Source: CAZWIT01 sp964533435 (GTDB lineage Bacteria; Patescibacteriota; Patescibacteriia; UBA1558; GWA2-36-10). Taken from it: 8,579 nucleotides of DNA. The translations under genes were made by a program, and so were the position numbers. Below the pieces are notes generated by a model. It saw nothing but the letters and a program-made list of their open reading frames with translations, was not told where the DNA came from and searched no databases. This document shows, in pieces, positions 1-6,933 of the stretch. The DNA lies in contig CAZHLU010000041.1 in NCBI GenBank assembly GCA_964533435.1, positions 1 to 8,579 on the forward strand, written 5' to 3'. Position 1 is the first letter of the stretch. Every line of letters begins with the position of its first letter.

Positions 1-845
1 ATAAAAATCAGATTATCAAAGAATTTACTAAACAAGAAAATTTAAAGCTTGATTATTTGTATGATAATGCAGATGAAATTTTTTTAGCCAAAGAATTAAC
101 CAAAGATATACACGAATTTGATAATACTAACGGCATGTTAGCTTTTATGTTGGAGCTCTTGCCACTGGCTTATTATCATCGGGCTAAATATGTGATTTTG
201 GGCAATGAAGCTAATTTTATGGATAGCTTTATTAATCATGATGGTAATTTGGCTTATCCTTCTTTTGATCAATCTATTGTTTATGCTAAAAAACATAATC
301 AGCATTTAGCAAAATTTACTAAAAATAATTTGCAATCAGTAAGTTTAGTAGAGCCGATTTATAATTTAGCCGAAATGCATCTTTTGTATCACCGTTATCC
401 TGATTTATTAAAATTTGTCATGTCTTGCTCGCCGGAAAAGCCCGATAGTGAACGCTGGTGTTATGATTGTCCCATGTGTGCTAAGGCCTTTTTGTATTCA
501 GTAGCAGTCGGAGGGGATCCAAAATCAATTAAATTTACTAAAGATTTTTTTGCTCAAGAATATCAAGCTCTATATCCTTTGTTTGCTAAAGAAATTAAGC
601 GTGCTTACGAAAAGCCCCAGGCTGTTCGCGACGAACAGTTACTGGCCTTTTTACTAGCCTATCAAAATGGTGCCCAAGGTTATTTGATTGATTTGTTTGT
701 CAAAAATTATCTTAAGGAAGCCAAAAAAAGAGAAAAAGTATTGCGGGCTAAGTTTTTTGGCATTCATCCTAGCACTACTATTCCTACAGAATTTAAAACT
801 AAGTTATTAAATATTTACAAGCAAGAACTTAAAGGACTCTTATGA
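1..845 (+). CDS. QueC/MurL-like PP-loop enzyme with Cys4 zinc site, 5'-partial
   Basis: The reading frame is open to the left edge (first complete codon at 3), so the TTG at 57 is probably an internal leucine and the true start lies outside the window. About 280 C-terminal residues are visible. The clearest signature is four cysteines spaced C-x10-C-x2-C-x2-C (codons at 426, 459, 468 and 477, with the core WCYDCPMC), which matches the zinc knuckle of QueC-type N-type ATP pyrophosphatases and the related peptidoglycan-precursor epimerase MurL. A VILGNEANF segment (codon 51 of the part after 57) fits the Gly/Asn-Glu loop of such enzymes. The nucleotide-binding SGGKDS loop expected near the N-terminus is not in the window. 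Family enzymes adenylate a carboxylate or similar group using ATP. The stop overlaps the next start (ATGA), so it is translationally coupled to the double ATP-grasp gene. MurL-like epimerisation is one option; a ligase or amidating role is equally open. Confidence 0.7.
   Translation, partial: KNQIIKEFTKQENLKLDYLYDNADEIFLAKELTKDIHEFDNTNGMLAFMLELLPLAYYHRAKYVILGNEANFMDSFINHDGNLAYPSFDQSIVYAKKHNQHLAKFTKNNLQSVSLVEPIYNLAEMHLLYHRYPDLLKFVMSCSPEKPDSERWCYDCPMCAKAFLYSVAVGGDPKSIKFTKDFFAQEYQALYPLFAKEIKRAYEKPQAVRDEQLLAFLLAYQNGAQGYLIDLFVKNYLKEAKKREKVLRAKFFGIHPSTTIPTEFKTKLLNIYKQELKGLL
831..836 (+). promoter_or_regulatory. Shine-Dalgarno site for the double ATP-grasp gene
   Basis: AAAGGA lies 5 nt before the ATG at 842, inside the end of the upstream coding region. 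With the ATGA stop/start overlap it supports the 842 start and coupled translation. Most other starts in the window lack such a site. Confidence 0.65.
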
Positions 846-3262
846 AAAACGGGAATGATTTTAGTGACAAGACTATACTACTTGTCAACACTGGCTTTAT
901 TAAAAAAAGGTTTATTTTACAGCGCCTTAAAAAATTAGGTTTAAAAATCGTTTGTTTAAATAGTGAAAAAAATTGGGCACAGGCCTATGTTGATCATTGG
1001 ATTATTGCCGATAATACTAATTATCGGGAAGCGATTGCCGCTGTTAAAGATTTTATCAATTCTAATCCAGAAATTCACATTGATGGAGTTTTAACTTTTT
1101 GGGAAGATGATGTGCTACTTACTTCTAAAATTGTTGATAAATTTAATTTTATTGGTACGCCTTATGGTATTGCCAAGCGTATTCGTAATAAGTTTGCTTT
1201 TCGTGAGTTTTGTCAAAACAATGGTCTGCCCACACCCAAGCACGCCATACTCAAAAGTTTAAATGATATTCAAAATCTACCGGAAGATTTTACTTTCCCC
1301 ATGGTTATCAAGCCAGCTTACGGTGCTTTGAGTGCTTATGTTATTAAGGTAGATAATAAAGAAGAATTGATTGATACTTATAATTATGTACGCAAAAATA
1401 TTTCAGTAAAAATCGAAAGCGCCTTAACTGAAGGTTTGGATATTTTTGTCGAAGAATATATTGCCGGTGATGAAGTAGATGTGGATATTGTTTTACAAAA
1501 CGGTAAGATCAAATTTCATTCTATTACTGATAATCATCAGACTAAAGAGCCATTTTTTGTGGAAACTGGTGATTCTTTGCCTTCTAGTCTTTCTACCAAA
1601 ATTCAGGGCGAATTATTAAGTTTAGCTGAAGAAACTTTAGAAAAATTAGGTGTGCAAAATGGTATTGTACACTTTGAAGCCAAATCTACCAAAAATGGTC
1701 CAGTGCCAATCGAAGTTAACTTACGTATGGGTGGTGATCAAGTTTATTCTTTTATTAAAGCAGCCTGGGGCGTTGATTTGGTAGAATGTGCAGTCAGGAT
1801 CGCTTTAGGTGATCATTTACCAAAAATTGAGCGTCCAGAAATTCCCAAAAAATATATTACGGGTATTTACTTTTTATCTGATCATTCTGGTGTTTTATCT
1901 AAACTTGATATTGATCACGATATTTATAAAAAAGAATATTTGGAAGAAATTTATTTTTTCAAAAAGATCGGGGATGCCATTTTGGTGCCACCAGAAGGTT
2001 ATGAATTTTTAGGTTGGATTACAGTTTCTGGTTTTAGTATGCCTGATGCTCAAGAAAATTTAAAAGATGCCTTAAAACATATTAATTATGAGGTAGCGAA
2101 ATTTGCACCTGAATCATCGATCGGTAAAACTTCTCGTAAAAATAGTTTTTCGCATGCAGCTTTAAATACCAGTTTATTGATTCATAGTGCTAAGATTGAA
2201 AAGATTAGGGTTTTAAAAAAGGAAGATCAACGTAATTTGCATGTTGGCATTGCTTGTAATATTTATGAAGGTGGTAATAGTGTAGAAAAAGATTTAATGT
2301 CCGTTGGTCTTAATATCGAAAAAACTTTGAAAGATCGTGGCTATCGAGTAACTTTTTTCAATTTTAATGAAATCGAAAAAGCTTTTAATGATTTAAAACA
2401 TAGTGATGTTGATATTGTTTTTAATGTTTGCGAACGTATCAATGATTCTAGCTTGTTAGAACCACACGCTGCTTCTTTACTTGATGTTTTGGGTATTCCT
2501 TATACTGGCTCTAATCCTTTAACTTTGAGCTTGTGTATTGATAAGATTAGAGTTAAGAAACTACTGGCTCATCATAATATTCCAACCCCTCGTTGGGATT
2601 ATGCCTATACTTTAGATGATGATATTGATGAAAGTTTAAAATATCCTTTGATTGTCAAACCAGCCAACACTGATAATTCTATTGGTATTGGCAATGATTC
2701 GGTGGTAAGTAATCGTGAAGAATTAAATCGGCAACTAAAGAAGATCATTGATGAGATTGGTAGTCCAGCTTTGATTGAAGAATTTATTGATGGTGATGAA
2801 TATGATGTTTCTATTGTTGGTAGCGAAGAAGATGATCTCAAAGTTTTACCTTTGTCGCGTTCAGTTTTTAAAGATATGAAAGAAGGTAATTGGCATATTT
2901 ATACTCATGAAATGAAATTTGGTCCTAAACATGTTGAAGATTATGGTGTAGTAGTACAGGCACCACCTAAAAATATTAGTAAAAAATTAGAGACTTTGAT
3001 GACGGAAATTGCTCTAGATACTTATAATATTTTAGATTGTCATGATTATGGTCGTGTAGAAATTAGAGTTGATAAAGATGATAATCCTTATGTTTTGGAG
3101 CTTAATCCTAATCCCTCAATTAATATTGGCGACTGTGTGCCGGATATGGCCGGCCTCACTGGTCTTGATTATGGTGATTTCTTAGAAAGTATTATTAGTA
3201 TGGCGATTAGTCGTTATCGTAATCGTCCGCCTTATAATCATCTCAAAACTAATTCGATGTAA
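842..3262 (+). CDS. Two-domain ATP-grasp ligase: L-amino-acid-ligase-like half fused to D-Ala-D-Ala-ligase-like half
   Basis: This 806-residue protein appears to hold two complete ATP-grasp ligases, enzymes that join a carboxylate to an amine through an acyl phosphate. The first (about 10-430) has a pre-ATP-grasp domain, the ATP lysines K117 and K157 (VIKPAYG), the EE pair at 204-205, and the metal-binding run E279 and E291-V-N293 followed by LRMGGDQ. It continues into a C-terminal domain resembling that of L-amino-acid ligases (BacD/BtrJ/carnosine-synthase type). The second (about 465-795) resembles D-Ala-D-Ala ligase: GIPYTGS at 551-557, K568, K606 (IVKPANTDNS), EE at 646-647, E740, and E753-L-N755. 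The Ddl substrate loop (E-x-N-x-x-P-G) is changed to ELNPNPSIN, so it is probably not a standard Ddl. The protein is cytosolic, with no signal peptide. It starts in an ATGA overlap behind an AAAGGA site, and the next gene begins 5 nt after its stop. The fusion suggests two consecutive condensations; the substrates are unknown. Confidence 0.85.
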   Translation: MKNGNDFSDKTILLVNTGFIKKRFILQRLKKLGLKIVCLNSEKNWAQAYVDHWIIADNTNYREAIAAVKDFINSNPEIHIDGVLTFWEDDVLLTSKIVDKFNFIGTPYGIAKRIRNKFAFREFCQNNGLPTPKHAILKSLNDIQNLPEDFTFPMVIKPAYGALSAYVIKVDNKEELIDTYNYVRKNISVKIESALTEGLDIFVEEYIAGDEVDVDIVLQNGKIKFHSITDNHQTKEPFFVETGDSLPSSLSTKIQGELLSLAEETLEKLGVQNGIVHFEAKSTKNGPVPIEVNLRMGGDQVYSFIKAAWGVDLVECAVRIALGDHLPKIERPEIPKKYITGIYFLSDHSGVLSKLDIDHDIYKKEYLEEIYFFKKIGDAILVPPEGYEFLGWITVSGFSMPDAQENLKDALKHINYEVAKFAPESSIGKTSRKNSFSHAALNTSLLIHSAKIEKIRVLKKEDQRNLHVGIACNIYEGGNSVEKDLMSVGLNIEKTLKDRGYRVTFFNFNEIEKAFNDLKHSDVDIVFNVCERINDSSLLEPHAASLLDVLGIPYTGSNPLTLSLCIDKIRVKKLLAHHNIPTPRWDYAYTLDDDIDESLKYPLIVKPANTDNSIGIGNDSVVSNREELNRQLKKIIDEIGSPALIEEFIDGDEYDVSIVGSEEDDLKVLPLSRSVFKDMKEGNWHIYTHEMKFGPKHVEDYGVVVQAPPKNISKKLETLMTEIALDTYNILDCHDYGRVEIRVDKDDNPYVLELNPNPSINIGDCVPDMAGLTGLDYGDFLESIISMAISRYRNRPPYNHLKTNSM

Positions 3263-3267
3263 AACTT

Positions 3268-4608
3268 GTGAGTACAAAAAACAAAGAATATCGAGTTGGA
3301 ATCATGGCTAGCGGTATTGACGCTTTATTTTTAGCAGATCATGCTTTGTCTAAAAATATCAAGCTTTTTTACCTAGTGCCTTATGACATGCCTGAGGAAG
3401 TTTGGGCGCGTCAATTTTTGCCAATGGCTGACATTATTTTTTATCGTTTAAAAAATAAAAAAATATCCATGACCATGATTGATTTTGAGGGCATGGTTCA
3501 TAATTCTGATATTGCCAGTCTACTTAAGAAAAATAAAGTCGATTATCTTTTAGTTGATCACGGTGTTGATAAAAGTTTATATTCCTGGGCTAAAAAACAC
3601 AATATTAAATTAATTGCTACGGATTTTAAATTAAGTGAATGTTTAGAGCATAAAATTTATTTTGATAGTTTCTTAAGTAAATATAATTTACCTAAACCAG
3701 CTAGTCAGATTATTAGCCCAGCTTCCAAACTAGAACTCAAAGGCAAGCTAGTTTTACAGGATCCAGTTTCTTGTGGCGGCGATGGTACTTATTTTATTAA
3801 AAATAGTAGTGATATTAAAAAATTGTTGCTCAAGAAAAAAATCAAGGCAAGTCAAAAATATTTATTACGGCAGTTTGTTAAAGGTGAAACCTATGGCATT
3901 ACTATCTTTATTACGCCGAGTCAGATCGCCTTATCAGCCTTACGGGTACAGTGTTATGATGGTATTAGCGACTTGGGGCAAAAGATTTTTGCTGGTATTG
4001 AGTGGTTGCCGAGCAGATTATTTAAAACTAAATTGCAAGCTAATATTAATTCAGTTTTTTTAAGGCTAGCTAAAGCCTTGGAAGAAAATCATTTTTTTGG
4101 CTATGCTAATATCGATTTTATAGTTGATGACAAAGACGAAATTTATATTATTGAATGCAATCCACGTTTTGCTGCTTCTACTACGCAGTTGTTAAAATTT
4201 ACTGAGACGATTGGCAATATTAATACTGATAAAATTTTTGTGGAAGATTTTATTTTAAAAACCGCTAAAAATATTAAACAAAAAATATCATATTTTCCGC
4301 AGTCCAATTTTAAAGGAGCTTTACTGTATATTCAGACCGCTTTGGATGTTAAGAAATTTTTAGTAAGTAAAGAATACCCAGGCGGTGTTTATCGTTTACA
4401 AAATAATAAAATAAAATTTATTACACCTGATGTCAGGCGAATTAGTTTAAAAGCTAAAGAATTTATCTTTTATTCTGATACTAGAAAGGGTGAGTATCAT
4501 GAAGCTAATACAGTGCTAGCTTCAATAGTTTCTAATTTTTCTTTGTATAATGGCAGTCATCAGCCAAACAAATATGCTAAGTTAATTTTAAAATATTTTA
4601 AATATTAA
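3268..4608 (+). CDS. ATP-grasp family ligase, substrate unknown
   Basis: This is a 446-residue single ATP-grasp protein. After an N-terminal pre-ATP-grasp region (about 8-120) comes K129 in HKIYFDSFL, where the first ATP lysine is expected. The glycine-rich loop follows at 161-175 (LVLQDPVSCGGDGTY), then the strand LLRQFVKGETYG (199-210) and the metal-binding set D283 (YANIDFI), E296 and N298 (IIECNPRFAAS). The usual second ATP lysine is replaced by Q164. The rest of the loop is intact, so this looks like a subfamily trait and not decay. About 120 residues after the core are unassigned. The start is GTG at 3268, because the next in-frame ATG (3304) would cut the first beta strand (VGIMASG). 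No Shine-Dalgarno site is visible, so translation probably re-initiates from the upstream stop 5 nt away. It likely adds another residue in the same pathway as the fused ligase. Confidence 0.8.
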   Translation: MSTKNKEYRVGIMASGIDALFLADHALSKNIKLFYLVPYDMPEEVWARQFLPMADIIFYRLKNKKISMTMIDFEGMVHNSDIASLLKKNKVDYLLVDHGVDKSLYSWAKKHNIKLIATDFKLSECLEHKIYFDSFLSKYNLPKPASQIISPASKLELKGKLVLQDPVSCGGDGTYFIKNSSDIKKLLLKKKIKASQKYLLRQFVKGETYGITIFITPSQIALSALRVQCYDGISDLGQKIFAGIEWLPSRLFKTKLQANINSVFLRLAKALEENHFFGYANIDFIVDDKDEIYIIECNPRFAASTTQLLKFTETIGNINTDKIFVEDFILKTAKNIKQKISYFPQSNFKGALLYIQTALDVKKFLVSKEYPGGVYRLQNNKIKFITPDVRRISLKAKEFIFYSDTRKGEYHEANTVLASIVSNFSLYNGSHQPNKYAKLILKYFKY

Positions 4609-4619
4609 ATATTTTTTTA

Positions 4620-5942
4620 ATGTCTGTAATTTCTGAAGCGCAAGCTAAAAAATTAGTGTCTAAATTTTTAAAAGAGAAACCTCAATATTTGCAGGGTAAT
4701 TTAGCTAATGTTTTAAAAGATAATTTACCCAAAAGAAAAGCTATTTTAGCTTTGACTAAAAAATATCCAACTCCTTTTTATGCTTTTGATGATAAGGCAG
4801 CAAATAATGCTGCTCAAGAATTTAAAACAATTTTTACTAAAGCAATACCAAATTTAGAAATATATTATGCTGTTAAATCTAATCCTTGTTCTTATTTATT
4901 AGAGACAGTAGTAAAAAATGGTTTAGGACTAGATGTTTCTTCTGGTCGAGAATTAAATTTTGCCTTAAAAGCAAAAGCTAAAAAAATAGTTTTTTCAGGA
5001 CCTGGTAAAACTGACTCTGAACTTAAACTAGCTATTGCCAATGCTGATAAATTAATTATTCATTTAGATAGTTTTAGTGAGTTAAAACGTTTAGGTAAAA
5101 TGTTGCGCGCTAGCAAAAAGACTATTAGAGCTGGCGTGCGTGTTTATACTAAATACCATGACGCTTGGACCAAGTTTGGTATTTCACTGACAGAGTTGCC
5201 GGAGTTTTTTGAATTAGCCAAAAAATATCCAAATATAGATTTAGGTGGCATTCAATGTCATATGAGCTGGAATCAAGGCGCAGAACCATATCAAAAAATG
5301 TTAGCAGAAATTGCTAAAGCTATAAAAAAATTAAGTTTAGAACAAAGACAGCAAATAAAATTTATTGATTTTGGTGGGGGATACGAGGCTCATCGTTATG
5401 AAGGGCAGTTTTCTTGGGCAACAGCTCAAGGTGAAGTTTTAAAAACAGCAGCTGAATATTTTGGTAAAAGTATTAATTTTAAAGATAAATATTATTTAAA
5501 CCAGGCGCCAAAATTAGAAGTTTATGCTCAGGGCATAGCCCAAGCTATTAAAAAATATTTAGATCCTTTAATTTCATGTCAGTATTTTTGTGAACCAGGA
5601 AGAATTATTTCCTATCAATCAATGCATTTGATTTTGGGGGTAGTTGATGTCAAAAAACCAGGTATGGCTATTTTGGATGGTGGTAATAATATGTTAGGTT
5701 ATGAATTATTTGAAGAATATTATTATCCAACAATTAATTTAACTCGGCCCTCTAATAAAGAAATTGCTTGCCATTTATTTGGTTCTTTATGCACGCCTTA
5801 TGATTTATTTGGCTATTATTGTTATGCTAAGTCTATCAAAGAAGGTGATATTATTATGATTCCTAATCAAGGTGCCTATACTTTTACTTTGGCTCAGGAT
5901 TTTATTAAGGGTATTCCACCGGTTTATCGGATGAGAAAATAA
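4620..5942 (+). CDS. PLP-dependent decarboxylase, fold type III (LysA/BtrK-like)
   Basis: This 440-residue enzyme belongs to the ornithine/diaminopimelate/arginine decarboxylase family 2 (alanine-racemase-type barrel plus beta domain). K86 in YYAVKSNP is the lysine that binds pyridoxal phosphate. LDVSSGREL (104-112) and FSGPGKTDSEL (125-135) are typical barrel segments. FGGGYE (251-256) and EPGR (325-328) bind the cofactor phosphate and ring. C391 in GSLCTPYD is the catalytic cysteine of the partner subunit, and GAYT (419-422) completes the site. The histidine strand reads CHMSWNQG where the usual form is HxGS. The CTPxD form resembles decarboxylases of specialised metabolism (for example BtrK of butirosin synthesis) more than standard LysA, so the substrate should not be assumed to be meso-diaminopimelate. 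It starts 11 nt after the ATP-grasp gene with no Shine-Dalgarno site and closes the operon. Removal of a carboxylate from an amino acid or ligated product is inferred from context. Confidence 0.85.
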   Translation: MSVISEAQAKKLVSKFLKEKPQYLQGNLANVLKDNLPKRKAILALTKKYPTPFYAFDDKAANNAAQEFKTIFTKAIPNLEIYYAVKSNPCSYLLETVVKNGLGLDVSSGRELNFALKAKAKKIVFSGPGKTDSELKLAIANADKLIIHLDSFSELKRLGKMLRASKKTIRAGVRVYTKYHDAWTKFGISLTELPEFFELAKKYPNIDLGGIQCHMSWNQGAEPYQKMLAEIAKAIKKLSLEQRQQIKFIDFGGGYEAHRYEGQFSWATAQGEVLKTAAEYFGKSINFKDKYYLNQAPKLEVYAQGIAQAIKKYLDPLISCQYFCEPGRIISYQSMHLILGVVDVKKPGMAILDGGNNMLGYELFEEYYYPTINLTRPSNKEIACHLFGSLCTPYDLFGYYCYAKSIKEGDIIMIPNQGAYTFTLAQDFIKGIPPVYRMRK

Positions 5943-5966
5943 GCGCTATTAATTGATTTATATTTT

Positions 5967-6025
5967 AAAATAATCTGCCTCCGCCGTCCGCCAACTGGCG
6001 GAGACGGATAGCAGATTATTTTTTT
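5967..6025. terminator. Bidirectional terminator with GC-rich palindromic core
   Basis: A 12-bp outer stem (AAAATAATCTGC at 5967-5978 with GCAGATTATTTT at 6011-6022) is followed by a T run on the plus strand and preceded by TTTTAAAA-type sequence for the minus strand. It lies between the convergent decarboxylase and Smr genes and abuts the Smr stop codon (6024-6026). Inside it is a GC-rich hairpin, TCCGCC-AACT-GGCGGA (5987-6002), with a second TCCGCC copy at 5980-5985 and a TCCG/CGGA pair (5980-5983 with 6005-6008). The base composition of the core is quite unlike its surroundings. Confidence 0.8.
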
Positions 6026-6320
6026 ATTTTAATTTAACTATCAAGACGCCTTGTCCGCCTTGAGTATATTTGCCGGGGCTGATATTTTTGACCAAAGGGT
6101 GTTGTTTTAAATAATCACTAAGTAGGGGTTTGATTACCGGTCCATTAGCAGAATGTAAGCCTTGGCCGACAATAAAAGAAATTGTTTTTAGATTTTGTTC
6201 TAAGCATTCATTTATAAAATCTTCTGTCAGTTCTATAATTTGTTCACTAGTTAAAGGGCCGCGATTATGAAAATCAAAGCTAGCTAGGGGCAAATTTAAA
6301 TGCTGGTATTTATTAGCCAT
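6024..6320 (-). CDS. Stand-alone Smr-domain protein (MutS2 C-terminal type)
   Basis: This 98-residue protein is almost entirely a Smr domain, known from the C-terminus of MutS2 and from small stand-alone proteins; family members are nucleic-acid-binding or nicking enzymes. The three Smr signatures are present: FDFHNRG (15-21, canonical LDLHG), VGQGLHSANG (51-60, canonical HGKGxGxLR-type loop) and GGQGVLIV (88-95). H18 of the first motif is kept, while the histidine that usually opens the second motif is valine (V51), with H56 nearby. The start ATG at 6320-6318 has no Shine-Dalgarno site but sits 6 nt after a promoter-like TGCTATCAT on the minus strand. It is convergent to the operon and divergent from the 169-residue gene. 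A role in DNA or RNA handling is inferred from the family only. Confidence 0.8.
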   Translation of the reverse strand: MANKYQHLNLPLASFDFHNRGPLTSEQIIELTEDFINECLEQNLKTISFIVGQGLHSANGPVIKPLLSDYLKQHPLVKNISPGKYTQGGQGVLIVKLK

Positions 6321-6326
6321 ATATTT

Positions 6327-6335
6327 ATGATAGCA
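6327..6335 (-). promoter_or_regulatory. Extended -10 promoter for the Smr gene, leaderless geometry
   Basis: Read on the minus strand this is TGC-TATCAT, an extended -10 form, ending 6 nt before the Smr start codon, so transcription would begin at or next to the ATG. The -35 position (about 6350-6355) is only a T run, consistent with reliance on the extended element. Confidence 0.5.
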
Positions 6336-6357
6336 TTATCTTAAAAATAAAAAAACA

Positions 6358-6387
6358 TTGTTATTATTTAATTTTTTTTGTTATAAT
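6358..6387 (+). promoter_or_regulatory. Consensus promoter for the 169-residue gene, leaderless geometry
   Basis: TTGTTA (6358-6363) serves as the -35 and TATAAT (6382-6387) as a perfect -10, with an 18-bp spacer and TGT directly before the -10 (extended form). The -10 ends 6 nt before the ATG at 6394, placing the transcript start on or beside the start codon. This argues against using the in-frame TTG at 6358 as a start, because it lies in the -35 box. Confidence 0.7.
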
Positions 6388-6393
6388 AATATT

Positions 6394-6903
6394 ATGAAAA
6401 AGAAATTAGTCATTGTTAATGATTCTTTTCAGAAAAATTACCGTTATTATTTAACTGAAAGCCCAGGTAAAAATTTTCAAGCAGATTTTAAACCAGAATT
6501 AACTCCCAAACAAATGCTGGCTTTGGGTATTTTTGGCGGTAAATATTTAGGCGATTGTCAAAGAGAATTTCCTAAAAGCTGGTTTATAAAAGCCAAGTTG
6601 GCAAGTGGCAAAAAGGATCCGCAATTAAATTATTTTAAAGTAAATGCTAGTCAGCCCTTGAAAGTTTGGCAACAAAAAGGTTGGATCTATAGGCAAGATC
6701 CGCGTGGTTGGTTTCAGTGGTATTGTCGTTATTATATGGGTAGAAGAATTCCTGGTGAAGATCAAAGGCAAATTAAACGTTGGTTAAATGTTAGACGGCA
6801 TCTTTATCAGATTGTGAGGCATTGCAAGGCTGGTGATATAAAATGTCGTCCTAGACAAAGACAGGCCTTGTTGCATTGGGCCTATGATACTAGAAAACTA
6901 TAA
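6394..6903 (+). CDS. Conserved protein of uncharacterised family (DPRGWFQWYCRYY core)
   Basis: This is a 169-residue basic, tryptophan- and tyrosine-rich protein of unknown function. Visible blocks are GIFGGKYL (45-52), SWFIKAKL (62-69), NYFKVNASQPLKVW (79-92), the striking DPRGWFQWYCRYYMGRR (102-118), RQIKRW (125-130) and a C-terminal RPRQRQALLHWAYDT segment (152-166). From memory, similar proteins with this core and a closing RQ-x-L-x-HW segment occur in fungi and algae as well as bacteria, always unannotated; that recollection needs a search. There is no signal peptide or membrane segment. The many Arg, Lys and aromatic residues could suit nucleic-acid or nucleotide binding, but this is a guess. 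The ATG at 6394 is chosen over the TTG at 6358 because a consensus promoter occupies 6358-6387. The gene is divergent from the Smr gene and apparently monocistronic. Confidence 0.8.
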   Translation: MKKKLVIVNDSFQKNYRYYLTESPGKNFQADFKPELTPKQMLALGIFGGKYLGDCQREFPKSWFIKAKLASGKKDPQLNYFKVNASQPLKVWQQKGWIYRQDPRGWFQWYCRYYMGRRIPGEDQRQIKRWLNVRRHLYQIVRHCKAGDIKCRPRQRQALLHWAYDTRKL

Positions 6904-6933
6904 AAATAGACTAGGGGAGTTTGTTTTGTGATT

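Noticed and set aside
57..59. TTG as the start of the first gene
   Set aside because: The same frame continues without a stop to base 3, encoding plausible sequence (for example ENLKLDYLYDNADE), so this is most likely an internal codon of a gene that begins outside the window.
1809..2012. Plus-strand frame inside the double ATP-grasp gene
   Set aside because: It is a shifted-frame shadow within conserved ligase coding sequence, with low-complexity hydrophobic content and no initiation signals.
2605..2841. Minus-strand frame opposite the Ddl-like half
   Set aside because: It is serine-rich antisense translation of a well-supported gene, with no start signals.
3773..4063. Plus-strand 96-codon frame inside the third operon gene
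   Set aside because: It overlaps the conserved ATP-grasp core in another frame and shows no recognisable domain.
4585..4619. AT-only inverted repeat with a T run between the ATP-grasp and decarboxylase genes
   Set aside because: The stem would have only A-T pairs and the next gene starts 11 nt after the stop, so it is low-complexity AT sequence in an operon and not a convincing terminator.
6358..6393. Twelve-codon N-terminal extension of the 169-residue protein from a TTG
   Set aside because: The TTG lies in the -35 box of a consensus promoter and the added residues are encoded by promoter sequence; the ATG at 6394 fits a leaderless start.
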